This document shows, one piece after another, positions 45,979-58,100 of a DNA stretch of 64,000 nucleotides; position 1 is the stretch's first letter, and each line of letters opens with the position of its first letter. The stretch comes from Euphorbia lathyris. Taxonomy: Eukaryota; Streptophyta; Magnoliopsida; Malpighiales; Euphorbiaceae. The notes under the pieces are model-generated. The model did not search any database, had not been told where the DNA came from, and worked only from the letters and a program-made list of their open reading frames with translations. The position numbers were made by a program, and so were the translations under genes. Location: contig NC_088914.1 of the NCBI RefSeq assembly GCF_963576675.1, forward strand, positions 14,239,001 to 14,303,000. Reading direction: 5' to 3'.

Positions 45979-46245
45979 CAGGGCCCGCCCTGGGCATAGG
46001 CCCGGGGTGCGACGGCCTAGGGCCCAGGGCCGGAGAGGGCCCAAAAAAAGATTCTAGCCTTATATGTTTATATGAAAATTAATTTTTTATAATATAAGTA
46101 GTGAAAAAATTATATAGGATGGCCTATTTATTTCTGAAGGTCCGTTGATAATTTTTTTTTAAAAAAACATGTCCAACTTTTACACTTTAAATGGTCCTTA
46201 CTGCTTATTTTTTCTAGGACCCCTAAATTGTCAGAACCGGTCATG
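45979..46245. mobile_element. hAT MITE of the 31285-36289 family
   Basis: 267 bp between 8-bp duplications ATTGGACT (45971-45978, 46246-46253). Its left end CAGGGCCCGCCCTGGGCATA matches the right end of the 31285-36289 element, and its right end, read inward as CATGACCGGTTCTGACAATT, matches that element's left end. Confidence 0.75.
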
Positions 46246-46320
46246 ATTGGACTGTGATATCTCATTTCTTAGTTTTGTTTATGAAATTTGATATTGTGGT
46301 AGCTTTGGAAATGAAAAACT

Positions 46321-46927
46321 AGACCTGGCAATTATCGTGTTCGAGTCGTGTTCGTGTCGTGTCATTTCGGGTTCGTGTCAAAAAGAGTAAACCCAAACCC
46401 AACCCAAAAACTTTCGTGTCAAAGTCGTGTTAACCTGTTCGGGTTAGTGTCGATTTCGTGTCGTGTTTTCGGGTTACATGTAATTTTGTTATGCATATAT
46501 ATTAATAATAACTCTTAAAAATATAAGAAGATATGGTATTGTTTTTAAACATTTTATATCATTTTTAGATTAGTATGTTAACAATAATTATTGAAAAGTT
46601 CGATAATATCATGTTAGAGGGTCATGTAATGTGTTTATAACAATTTAGGAAATTCAAATCAATATTTGCAATTAATAATTATAATTTTATTATCTTTATT
46701 AATAAAGTGACATAAAAAAACACTAGAGAATATAACAATAATTTTCAATATCCGTGTCATTTCGTGTCGCGGGTTCACTTATCAACACTAACCCAACCCA
46801 AAAATTAGCGTGTCAGTTTCGTGTCAACCCAAAAATGACCTATTACCTATTTAGCTCAACACTAACACTAAAAATCCGTGTCGTGTTCGTGTCGTGTAAT
46901 CGGGTCGTGTGTCATTTTGCCACCTTT
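46321..46927. mobile_element. CGTGTCGTGT-rich TIR element
   Basis: 607 bp flanked by ATGAAAAACT on both sides (46311-46320, 46928-46937). Ends AGACCTGGCAATTATCGTG and, read inward, AAAGGTGGCAAAATGACAC are inverted. Both subterminal regions repeat TCGTGTTCGTGTCGTGT and AACCCAACCCAA words. A 10-bp (or 8-9-bp) duplication fits a hAT or MULE MITE; class not settled. No coding content. Confidence 0.65.
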
Positions 46928-47277
46928 ATGAAAAACTATTAGCTATAGTTCCAAGGTTAAATGCAAAGAATTGATATTCTACTAAGATAAGCAATACATA
47001 TTTCATGAAAAATAAAATACTGGGATTGCAATTTCTACATAACAAAACAATTTAAAAAAAAAAATACTTACAAAGATTACTTACAATTTTCCAAGACTCC
47101 CATATCAATGGAATAATAATAATATCATTGTACATGTGTCACTATCTTAGACTATCATAAACGTTCAGAACAACAGAAACTGTTAGATTATTCTAAATAA
47201 GAGCACTGTCCTTCTTCAGACACGTGAACCAATAGGATAACGTCCTCCACCCTCAATTGCATTAGCTTTTTACTTAA

Positions 47278-47793
47278 GTGTTGTTTGATAAAACTGAAAA
47301 TTAAGTGCTGGAAAAAAGTACTGAATTTTAAGTGTTGTATATTATAAATGCTAAAAGTATTAAATCATACAAATGTTATAAAAATATTACTCCATCCATT
47401 TCATATTACATGTCTTTCTAGATATATATATTTTTTTTATTTCATAATACATATCATTTTAATATGATCAATACACATTAAGTCGTCTTCTTTCTGCTAT
47501 AAAATGTGAGTTTATGAAGATTAATTGTAATAATAGACTTATTATAAAATAAATAAATAGTGGAATCAATAAATAAGGAGCAACAAAATCTTTTTTGTAA
47601 TATTATTAATTTTTGACAACTCTCTAGAAAGACATGTAATATGAAAGTTGATAATGTTTAACTTAAAATGGTAAGTTAAATTTCAAAATAAGTGGTTTTT
47701 AACTTAATTGACTAATTTAAGTGGTAAAAAATAACTGTTATCAAACACACTTAAATTAAATAAGTGTTTAACATTTTAATTTAAGTGGTTTCC
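47278..47793. mobile_element. Tourist-like MITE T3 with nested Stowaway
   Basis: Same family as T1/T2: starts GTGTTGTTTGATAAAACTG after TAA (47275-47277) and ends near AAGTGGTTTCC, the right terminus being lost. It is interrupted at 47390-47646 by another MITE. Confidence 0.7.
47390..47646. mobile_element. Stowaway-like MITE
   Basis: Starts CTCCATCCATTTCATATTAC, the plant Stowaway (Tc1/mariner) signature. An inverted copy of ATTTCATATTACATGTCTTT is at the right end. The last ~10 bp and the TA duplication are missing on the right. Its insertion point in T3 equals the T1/T2 junction. Confidence 0.6.
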
Positions 47794-48945
47794 AATCTAT
47801 TGAAATAGACATTGGGTTAGTCAATTTAATTCCGTGACAAAGTAAAATTCATGAAACATAAAAGGCATAAGGTATAAAACATCCCTAATATGTATAGCCA
47901 TTAACAATTTTACTTTTAACGTCTAAACTGATGTAATTTTACCTCTAATGTTGGCAAGTTGTGTCAATTTTAGATATTATTATAAAACACAAATAATTTG
48001 TTCCTTATTCTACATCAATTCCAAGTAAGGTAATTCTAAAAAAAAAATTTCATATCTTTTGTGATTTAATAATAGAATTGAAAATTAATATTTTTACATT
48101 TGGTGAAATATTTAATTTTTTTTGTCCAACTGGTACAAAATACAAATTCCACGTTTAATCATATGTTTGTGATCTATTACTAATGAGTGATAAAATAACG
48201 CACTTTTAAAATGTAGATAATACAATTTATGACCGAGAAGACAATTTGATGAATAATTTACCTGCTACCAGTTTAGAATTTCTTGTATTTATTGGTATAT
48301 CTTTTGTGGTAACCCTGAAAAATTACATATTTTTGTGTAACTATTTATATAAAAGTAGGAATTTTTTGGAATTTTTTTTCCTAAAATATAATGATGAGAT
48401 TGTGCAAAGGGAAATTTACAAGGAAATTCAAATGGTAAAAATTATCTATACTTTTATCAATTACTATTTTCAATTATACCATACCTAAACATATTATAGC
48501 AGTGGTGCCCGCTATGGTTACTTTGTTTTTTACAAAGTACCGTTACTTGGTGTGGTTTTCACCATTGGATACATTTGGCAGATATTTTATAAATTAACTG
48601 TTTAGAAAAATATTTGACATTTACAAGATAAAGTTTAATAGTTCTGATATATTAAAAATTAAACTACTAGTATTAACAAAACAATAATAATATTTTTATT
48701 TATGATTTTCATGAACCTTGTGTAAATATGATAGGCAAAACTTGGGTTCAATTATGGGCTTCTCATCCATCACAGCTTATAGGTAGGATCCAGCCCAACG
48801 TCAAATTAAACTTTTTTTTTCTTTATAATGTGTTCTTCAATTTTAATTACTATTATTGGAAAAAAAAAAACTAAAAATGCAATCTTTACAATCATCATCT
48901 GTGTAATTTGAGTCTATTAATTTATGTGATATTCAATTTTTTTTT
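47794..48945. other. AT-rich intergenic DNA
   Basis: No convincing gene. The 80-codon frame at 48246-48488 is AT-driven, with no recognisable motif. An inverted TTGGTGTGGTTTTCACC/GGTTACTTTG area near 48505-48565 is too weak to call. Confidence 0.4.
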
Positions 48946-49088
48946 ATAGTTTATCCGATTTCTCGGTTCAAGATTCGTCAGACACCTTTTAGATGGATTA
49001 TTTCTCAATTAAAGCTTTTTGCGTATTTCTAGCACTCGAACTCGAAATCTAGTTTAAGCAACTGGAGATCTTTAACCATTCAAGTCAA
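48946..49088 (-). mobile_element. SINE-like repeat
   Basis: The minus strand shows TGAATGGTTAAAG (A-box-like) and GAGTTCGAGT (B-box-like) about 35 nt apart, then a tail ending GGATAAACTATAAAAAAA. The tail matches 2830-2955. No clear target duplication was found. Confidence 0.45.
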
Positions 49089-50598
49089 CCTTAATTATTA
49101 ATTATGTGATATTCATTTCGTAAGTCTGGAATGGTATTTTATTTTATAATTTAAATGGGGTTCTTATAGTTTTTTTTTTTTCAAAAAAATTTGTGTAAAA
49201 TATACTGTGAGTAAACTTAGGGAGCATTTATTTTGAGATTCAAGAAATTTGTTGATATTTGTTTTATTAATACAATTATTCCCTTTACATTTTTTTTGGT
49301 TGACCACAAACTCCTATAATATCATTACTCAATCCCCTAGGGTATTGTATTCTCTTTCCTCTCATTTAGACATGTTCATGAGTTCGTTGGTTTACTCAGA
49401 CTGTCTAAACCCGCTATTCATAGGATGGGTTTGGACATATATATCTCTATTTAGGGCTTTTTACATGAATATCATAATTGACTACAAAATTACAACTAAA
49501 TTATATCATAAAAGTTAATTCTTAATATGTTAATTCTTAATATGTCATTTTTTTCTATATATACCAAATAAAATATGCTTTTATACCTAATTTAAAATGT
49601 TTAAACCCCAATTCATAAATCTCAAATTCTTGATAATATAATCTAAATCCTAATTTATAAACTTTAATCTTTAAAAGTAATGATTTTATTAGTTTGACAT
49701 AATTCAAGATTATGTCTTGATATAATTGTAAATAGTTTTTCAAAAGTGAATTTCAATGTAAATTTCTCTATTTATAATATTTGGTCTAGCCCGTTTAAAC
49801 CCGTTATTCATGAAATAGACTTGGACATGTATATTTAATATTTTGGCCTAACCCAGCCTGAACCCTTAAAAGCGGAATGTAAAATGGATTGGGCTTAGGA
49901 GTGTTTAATTATGGATCAAATACATGAATATCATAATTTAATTATGGCTATTTCTGTAACAACTCATTCTATTTTGTAAAGAACATTGGCCTAAATGTCA
50001 TTTTCTTTATGTGTTTATAGATTAAATTTATTATTTTATTAATTGTTTTTTTGCTTATTAAAAATTACACTATATTCAAAAAATAAAAAAATTACACTCG
50101 TTGCTGTTAAAAAAAAATTACATCCATTGAATTTTATTAAATCAGTTAACTAAATTTTACTTTATTGTATTTTTATTATTTATAATCATATTTGAATTTT
50201 AGTTTAATTATATTTTAATATAAATATATTAGTTGGATAGGCTGGTCTGAATTTATGAATTAGTTTGTAGTTTGATTCATTCTGGTCCGAATCCAATGTA
50301 AATATAATAGGGATAGTTACATGTAGTTTGATTCATTCTGGCCCGAATCCAATGTAAATATAACAGGGATAGTTACATATAACTCATGATAACAGTAAAT
50401 ATATATACTTTTATCTTTTTACTCATGTTAATTATGAATTTATCAAACCGTCCAAACTTATTATGAATTTGTCAAGTCCTTAAAAATAGGGAGAATTATC
50501 ACTTAATATAATTAGAAATATATACTTTTTTTATAAATAAGTTGGCCACAAGCCCTCTAACCATAACCTCTTCCTTCCTTTCTTCTAAATTTGAGATC
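49089..50598. other. AT-rich intergenic DNA with dispersed repeats
   Basis: 49453-49770 resembles the segment interrupted by the LINE at 31740-32260. AAACCCGTTATTCAT-like sequence occurs at 49408 and 49797. A 59-bp unit with TTTGATTCATTCTGGYCCGA is tandemly duplicated at about 50263 and 50322. No gene was seen. Confidence 0.45.
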
Positions 50599-51200
50599 AA
50601 TAATATGAATTAAACAGAAAGAATGCAGACAGAAAAGAACATTAAATCATCACTCAAAATTGAAGAAATTGGAGACTAAAACAAAAAAAAAAAAAAAAAT
50701 AGAAAACTGAGAAAGAAAAGATTAATCAAGAAAAGATGCAAAAACTGGACGAAATTTTCATCTGTAGAATATGAGTGGAATTCCTGGGAAATTTCATACC
50801 AAAACCTTCTTCTTTTTCTTCTCCTTCTTTCTTTAATCTGTCTAACAAAGACCACAAATTAAGTTAAAATTGTCAACAGAAACTTTTCAGTCAACATCTA
50901 TGGATCAATCTTCGGTCATCAGATTTCTTCCTCTGCAGAATTAAATTCAATTTCATAAGTCCAAAGCCTCTGCAACCCGACTGATTAGAGCAATGAGTAG
51001 CCATGCCGATTTCAAATTCATGTCCAGCATCATGTCATGCTGCCATGTTAATTGTCTACGAGCTTTTTTTTCAAAGAAAAGTTACTAGCTTTCTGATAAA
51101 TACATCTGGAAAGCTTCAAAAAGTTAGTCTCAAGAATAAAGATGAACCAGTCGATGTTGGTTACATGAATATAGGACATGAATTATGAAAGAGTTTAATT
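50599..51200. other. Unassigned region with gene-like composition
   Basis: Composition becomes less AT-biased, with a CT-rich run (CTTCTTTTTCTTCTCCTTC, about 50807-50826) and a 61-codon plus-strand frame at 51003-51188 (MPISNSCPASCHAAM). I recognise no family. It could be a degraded gene fragment or chance. Confidence 0.25.
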
Positions 51201-51539
51201 AATAATTATATAAGTAATCTGATGTCTATTAACTGTAATTTGACAAAATCAAAATTAATTCTATGAGTTTATGATATTTCAAATTAAAAACAACATTGGT
51301 GATAAAAGACATAAATTAGAGTTAGTTAATTGTAAAAAAAAAACTTTCAAACTTGATTTTATATGTAATTTCCTCAATATAATATGGGTTAAATTGGACT
51401 TCGACAATGTAATCAGGTGTCAAGTCTACTTAGATTTGGCCCAACCTAACCCTGATCATGTTTACCCTCATTTTATACATTGTACAATCATTCTATTTAA
51501 TAACTATTTTACTTTTTTTTTATGGTTAATATACTTATT

Positions 51540-52735
51540 TACTTTTGCTTCTTGACGGCCATGGCCTTGTCGTATGAGTTTTTCCCATGAGTTTGATACT
51601 TCTTAGTAACGGTAGCCTTCTTTAAAGATTTGGGCTGCCAAAGAGGAGTTGGTTTTTTGGGGCCATACTTTCGCTAAAAGAAGATGATTCAGCAACCACC
51701 AAATTTTCAGGGTGGCGAGAGTTCTTCCTCCTCAAAACTTCAATATAATAAAGAAAACAAAAAAGAAAACAAAAAGGAACTTACTGATTGAAGGTCTCTT
51801 GAAGAAATATGAAAACTAAAAAAGCTTCATGAAAGTAGAGGACTCAGATTGAAGAAAATGACTCACCATCTTCCCTTTTATAAAGAGTATGTTCCTAGGA
51901 CACCGAAACAATGCATTTTATGGTAGTCACTAAAAAGACACCACTCGAAAACACATATTCCCTTCATTTTACGTGCTTCTTAAAAAAGAATCATACCATC
52001 GACACGTGAATCATATTTGAGGCGAACCAATGGCGATTGGAAGGGATGTATGTGGAAAATCACACGCTTCATGAAAAGACATCAATATAATGCGCCTCGA
52101 CTCTTCACCTACCATGGAGAAAGGATCAGGTGTTATGCAAGACAGAACATCATGTTCCATCATTTTGGCTTCGGTTATTGGTTTCTACTCCAGTCCTCAC
52201 CAGAATGATCAAATGGTTTTTCCTCGACTTTCAACTCTTGACCTTCGCAATCGAATGAAGCCCTAAAGCAATTTGGAAATCAGAATGGGAGACATCTAAT
52301 AACACCCAAACATATAAAGCTAGACACGTGTTCCAATCATAGAAAGTAAGGACACGTGTCACGAGAAGAGCCTTTAAATTAAGCTAAATGAGGGTACATA
52401 GCTGCTAAGCTATGTGGACCAATAGAAGAATAGTTACAAAATCATGGGATGACGGTTTTAGGAAACGCAAATTGTCGCTAGTGAACATTCCCCACTCAAA
52501 GGATGGCACATATCCTTGAGCTGGATTTGGGGGGTACAATCTGCTAAACTACCGGATTTACCTCTCACATCCTATAAATAGAATAGATTTTTATACAGTT
52601 AAGGTACAAATACATTCCTTATAGAAAAAAGCATTGATTCACTGCAAATTGAATGGTTTTCTATTAATAAAGAAAATATTTTTTTTTTTGTAATGTTACT
52701 TTTCGGTCTTATCCCATACTTACCCGCATACTTTA
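51540..52735. mobile_element. Possible LTR-retroelement remnant
   Basis: A basic, lysine-rich frame on the minus strand (about 51690-51540, KYGPKKPTPLWQPKSLKKAT) lies next to LTR-like sequence: GGATTTGGGGGG (52525-52536) resembles a polypurine tract, and TATAAATAGAA follows at about 52573. No matching second LTR or pol domain was found. Confidence 0.3.
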
Positions 52736-54245
52736 CATTACACACCTTTCTTAACTCTGTTAATTTTAGTATTGGAATAGGGTCTCCGGCCCAACCCCTC
52801 CTTTAATATCATTTTATATCTTATTTCAGGAATTGAATGAACCTTAATCAATTCTAGAAAACTCTTCACATGTTTACTTACATCAAATATAAAAAAAAAA
52901 ATAGACAAGCTTACTCTCTGCCACGTCAGCAAACTCATGATGCCATCTTAAAATTTCTCGATTTTATTAACGACGAGAACCTTAATTCTCTTTTTATAGT
53001 AAAAAATTTATAGATATTTATTTGTAAAAACGTGAAACCATTCGTGTTATTTTCACCATACGTGTTATTTGGAATTGATGCTAAATTTCTTTATGTGTTG
53101 TAAAATAAATTGTGATGGTATGATGATTTTGTCTATTAATAGCTAATCTCACCAAATTAAAATAGAAGGGTATAAAGACCAAAAATGTTAGTTTGCCTTT
53201 AATTAAACGGTCTGGCAATTGACAAATGAAAGAGGAATAATAGATGATGCATGAGTTTGAACTAAAATCAACATTACTCTTAAAAGAGATTAATGGCTAA
53301 ATTAATTTGTCATTATCAATTAATTATCATGCCTTGGCCACTAAGCACATGGCATGTTTAAGAAGGAATAGTTCTTTCTTTTCTTAATAAATACTATGAT
53401 TTTAATAATATTTCAAGGGATATAAATATATATACATATTGATATTGATATAAATAAATGTTGAATTTTACAAATTGATGTTGTTTCTATCAAATAATTA
53501 CTTTTTCTAATATTAAAATTAAGGTCCCAACTGTGATTTAAAGTCGCAATAACAATTTATTAATATCATATATACAAATTGGATTTGTATCATTTCAATT
53601 TGAGCATCATATTAATATATATCAGCTATTAATTACAAAATCAATGGTAGATTTGATCGATTCAGTGGTAATAAGCAATTATATGATTACATATATTTAT
53701 AGTCAATATTGTAAAAAAACGTTACATGCTAGTTAGATGGATCAGACTGACCGCTTAAATTAATTGAATTTGTATTTTTTTTTTATGTTTTCTTATTTGT
53801 TACTAATAAACAAATTTTTATAGAACTAAAATTAGATGGTATGCTTTTAAAAAAAAAAAATTATAGAACTAAAATTAGATGTGTATGTTTTCAAAAATTA
53901 GAATGTATATATCATCTAAATAATAATAATAATATAAAATGTTTTAATATAAAAAAATATATTTTTTAATATATTTTTTTAATATATTTTTAAACATTGG
54001 TAATAATAATATCCTTCAAACTACTTAAACAAGTAAAAAAAAATTGTGAATTTAAGATTTATGATATTAAAATATGTGTCATGTTCACTAATACTTCACA
54101 TACTAACTCATTTTTTCTTATTACTTTATATTTATCAAATATCAAATTTTAAATAATATTATATAAAAATAAATTAATCTATTATAAATTATTGTAAATA
54201 AATATTTATATTTATATAAATTTAAATTTAATATTTATATAAGAG
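52736..54245. other. AT-rich intergenic DNA
   Basis: Strongly AT-rich. ATAGAACTAAAATTAGATG is repeated at about 53822 and 53862, and TTTTTAATATATTTTT modules lie near 53955-53990. No gene or element ends were recognised. Confidence 0.5.
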
Positions 54246-54246
54246 G

Positions 54247-55128
54247 GGGTTCACTGCTCTCCAGATCGACATGAGTAAAGCATACGACAAATTGGAATAA
54301 GGATTTGTCAAAGCTATTTTTTAGAGTTTCAGCTTTAGTGGCAGATGGTTAATTTAATTATGGGTTGTATTGCTATGGTGGATTATCGAATTACAATTGA
54401 AGGTCATGAACTTGGTCTTATAATTCATTTTTAAAAGAATTCGACAAGGACATATGTTGTCTCCCTACTTATTCATCATATGTGCCAAAGATCTTAGTGC
54501 GTATATTTGGCAAAAGAGAGCCAAAATTTATGGCATGGATGTAAGATTGCTCGAGGTGTCCATTCTGTCAGCCACCTATTTTTTTTACTGACGATTGCTA
54601 TTTATTTTTTAAGGCCTCGATTGGAGAAAGTGAGATTGTGCAAGAAGTTCTACAAGAGTATGAATTGGCATCACCTAGATTATTAATAAAAAAAATGATT
54701 TAGAGAGAGGAGAGATGCTCGTCAATGATAAGGAGAAAATTGAAACTTTTAGACTCCGTTTGTTTGTCGAAAAATATTTTCCGGATTTTCAATGTTTGTT
54801 TGATTAGAAAAATAAGTTAACAAAAAAAATTTAAATTAGTCAACAGAAAAATATATGAAAAAAGTGAGGAAAATATTTTATCATTTTGAAAAGAGTAAAA
54901 CATTTTCCTAAGCTTTTGAATCCTACTTCATTCATTCTTACCCTTTTGAAATGAGTAGCCACTACCACTTTTTCCTTTTTTCCGGTGTTGTAATCGAATA
55001 CCGGAAAATATTTTATTTTCCAACAAAAAAAAAATTATTTTACCTAATATTTTTCGGCAAACAAACGAAACATTAGTAATATGAAGATGAGTTAAGAGAC
55101 GGTTGGAGTGGGTTTTGACAGAAACTCC
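54247..55128 (+). pseudogene. Old LINE reverse-transcriptase remnant
   Basis: Plus-strand frames give LQIDMSKAYDKLE, RIRQGHMLSPYLFIICAKDL and, after a frameshift, FFTDDCYLFFKAS (decayed FADD box). These match the RT of L1-type plant LINEs. It is interrupted by a Tourist-like MITE (54752-55072) and ended by insertion of the minus-strand LINE at 55140. Confidence 0.8.
54752..55072. mobile_element. Tourist-like MITE inside the LINE remnant
   Basis: 321 bp between TTA duplications (54749-54751, 55073-55075). Ends GACTCCGTTTGTTTGTCGAA and, read inward from the right, TGTTTCGTTTGTTTGCCGAA are inverted repeats of roughly 28 bp. Confidence 0.8.
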
Positions 55129-55139
55129 TCAAATTTAAC

Positions 55140-58100
55140 TTTTTTTTTTTTTTGAATAAAACATAACTTATTATTATTTTAAATCAGAAGATAGAACATC
55201 AAGTATAAACGATGGTGGAAAAACCCACTCACCACGAACAGAACTGATCGTTTCACAAAAGAGATAGAACAAGTGTTCAAATCTCGTAATAAATCACAAC
55301 ACTCACAAATAACATCAGACAAATATGATAATCGAATGTTTTGATGTTGAATATCTCGAACCACCGCCAAACAATCAGATTGAAATTCGACGTGTCCTAG
55401 ATTGAAATCCTTGACCCATGATAACGCTTCGCGGATCGCCATAGCCTCTGCCAAGGGAGGATTAACTGTATCTGCAAGATAGCCCATAAGACCCGCAAAA
55501 CATCGCCCTTGGTGATCTCGTAGAAGAAACCCATATGAACAGAAATTATTTTTCCTATCAATGCTTGCGTCAACATTGCATATGAAGCTGCCAACGCTAG
55601 GCTTTTTCCACTTACTCTGAGCATTTGAATATGGAGTAGCCTGACTCGGATGACAATTCTGTGCAGCCTGCCAAGCCACAAGTTCTGTTGCTGCCGAATG
55701 ACATATTTCCTCAGGGGTGCGAAGCTTATCGTTCCATACTTTGTCATTTCGCGCCTTCCATAATTGCCAACATATCATTGCGATACGATTACAATCGCTC
55801 GTTGCATCTTCAAGGAGACTGATAAACCACTTAATGAAGCTGGCAATCTGATCCATTCGATTAGCTTGAAAAAAAATTTGCCAAACCTGATACGCCCGTG
55901 GACACTCGATGAAAATATGAAATTCATTTTCCCCAAATGCACCACAAACGGGGCAACAATTAGGAAGAGAGCTATGGCGGGATGCAAGGTTGTTTAGCAT
56001 TGGTAAACAGTTAGTAAATATTCACCATAGACAATTCTTAATTTTCGGTGCTACCTTCAGGTTCCAAATTAAATTCCAGTTGATTCAATTTGTATTTATC
56101 AGAGACATCGGTATTGGTCCCAATGCTTGAAAGTATCCGCTTCTTACCGTGTACGCTCCAGATTTATCCTTCGGCCAGAACCATCCATCTTCTGCCCTCC
56201 TACGTCTGATAGGAATGGAACGAATAAGCGCAGCATCACGACTATTAAAATTACTGATGATGATCTCTTCATTCCATCCCCCATGATCATTCATTAAGTC
56301 TTTCACAAGGCCTGTTTGTAATGATGCAGCAACCGAACTCATGGGATACGGATTCTGATCGTGAGGAAGCCATGGACTATTCCAGATGGAACTGGAATCT
56401 CCATTGCCAACCTTCCGTCTTAGCCCCTCAATCAATAAATCACGACCCGCCATGATGCTACGCCATACGAAAGAATGGTTATGTCCTAAGGAAGCCTGTA
56501 AGAAATCAACGTTAGGAAAATAACGTGCTTTCAGTAATTGAGCAACCAATGAATTCGGATGTCGAACAAGCTGCCAACTTTGCTTAGCCAACAGTGCAAG
56601 ATTAAATTTGTGAATGTCACGGAATCCCAGTCCTCCATTTGATTTTGGCCAACACAACTTATCCCAAGCCTTCCAGTGAATTCCACCTGATGTAGAGCCC
56701 GATGAATTCCACCAGAACCTGTTCAACATATTATTAACATCATTACAGAACTCATTTGGCATAACAAAAATGCTCATTATGTAGGTGGGAATAGATTGTA
56801 GCACAGATTTGATGAGAATCTCCTTTCATGCTCGAGACAAGTATTTTTCTTTCCAACTGTTGATACGTTTCCAGATTCTATCTTTTAAAAAACCAAAGGC
56901 TTGCATCTTGCTTCTACCAACAACTATAGGCGCCCCCAAATAGAAACCCATATCCTCAACTTCTCCAACCCCGAGTTCATTACAAACATCAGAGCGGGCC
57001 TCAACTGTCGTATTGCCGCTAAAAAATATAGACGACTTTTGGAAATTCACGCATTGACCGGATGCTTGCTCGTAACACCTCAAACATGATTGAACCTCCT
57101 CGGCTTCTCTTTTATTTGCCCGAAAGAACAGGTAACTATCGTCGGCAAAGAATAAGTGGGAAACTTTTGGAGCATTGCGAGACACCTGAGCTCCATGAAT
57201 CAATCCCATCTGTTCTCTAGCTGATAGCAATGATGATAGGCCTTCAGCACAGATCAGGAATAGGAAAGGTGATAATGGATCCCCCTGCCTCAAACCTCGC
57301 TGAGGAATAATCAGTCCAATCTCTCTACCGTCATGTAATACTTTATATGAAACTGTGGAAACCATCATCATCATCCATTGGATCCATCTTAAATTAAACC
57401 CCATATTTTTCATCATATTTTCTAAAAATCCCCATTCAATACGATCATATGCTTTGCTCATATCGAGCTTCAAAGCGGCTGTCCCATGTTTCCCTTGCCT
57501 CAACCCGCACAATTTATGGATCATCTCATACACCACAATAATGTTATCTGAGATGGATCTGCCAGCTATAAATGCACTCTGAGTAGTAGCAATGATGGAT
57601 GGAAGAACAATTTTAAGTCTATTAGCTAATATTTTTGATAGAATCCTGAGCAGAACATTACAGAGTGAAATCGGACGTAAATCAGAGACATATTCTGGCT
57701 TACTGATATTTGGAATGAGCACAATCAACGTATCATTAAGATTCAGCGGGATCCTGCCAGAACGAAGAATATAGAAACATACCTCACATACATCAGGTCC
57801 TACTATACTCCAAAAATGCTGAAAGAAAGCCGGATTTAATCTGTCAGGGCCCGGACTTTTATCCGGATGCATAGAGAAGCAAGCATTTTTTACTTTGTCG
57901 TTTGAGAATGTGTGAGATAGCAACTCATTTTCCTCCTGCGTGACCCTTGATTGTACAAACGGTAGAAGTGCAGAATCATTATTACCCATACTCGTGAATA
58001 TCCCGTTAAAATATTCAGATAGAATATTGTCTAATCCGTTGCCCTTTGTGCACCAATTATCGTTAGAATCCTTGAGACTCGAAAAGTTGTTCCTCTTTCT

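Noticed and set aside
52017..52208. 63-codon ORF on the plus strand
   Set aside because: No family resemblance; lies in a probable retroelement remnant, so not listed as a gene.
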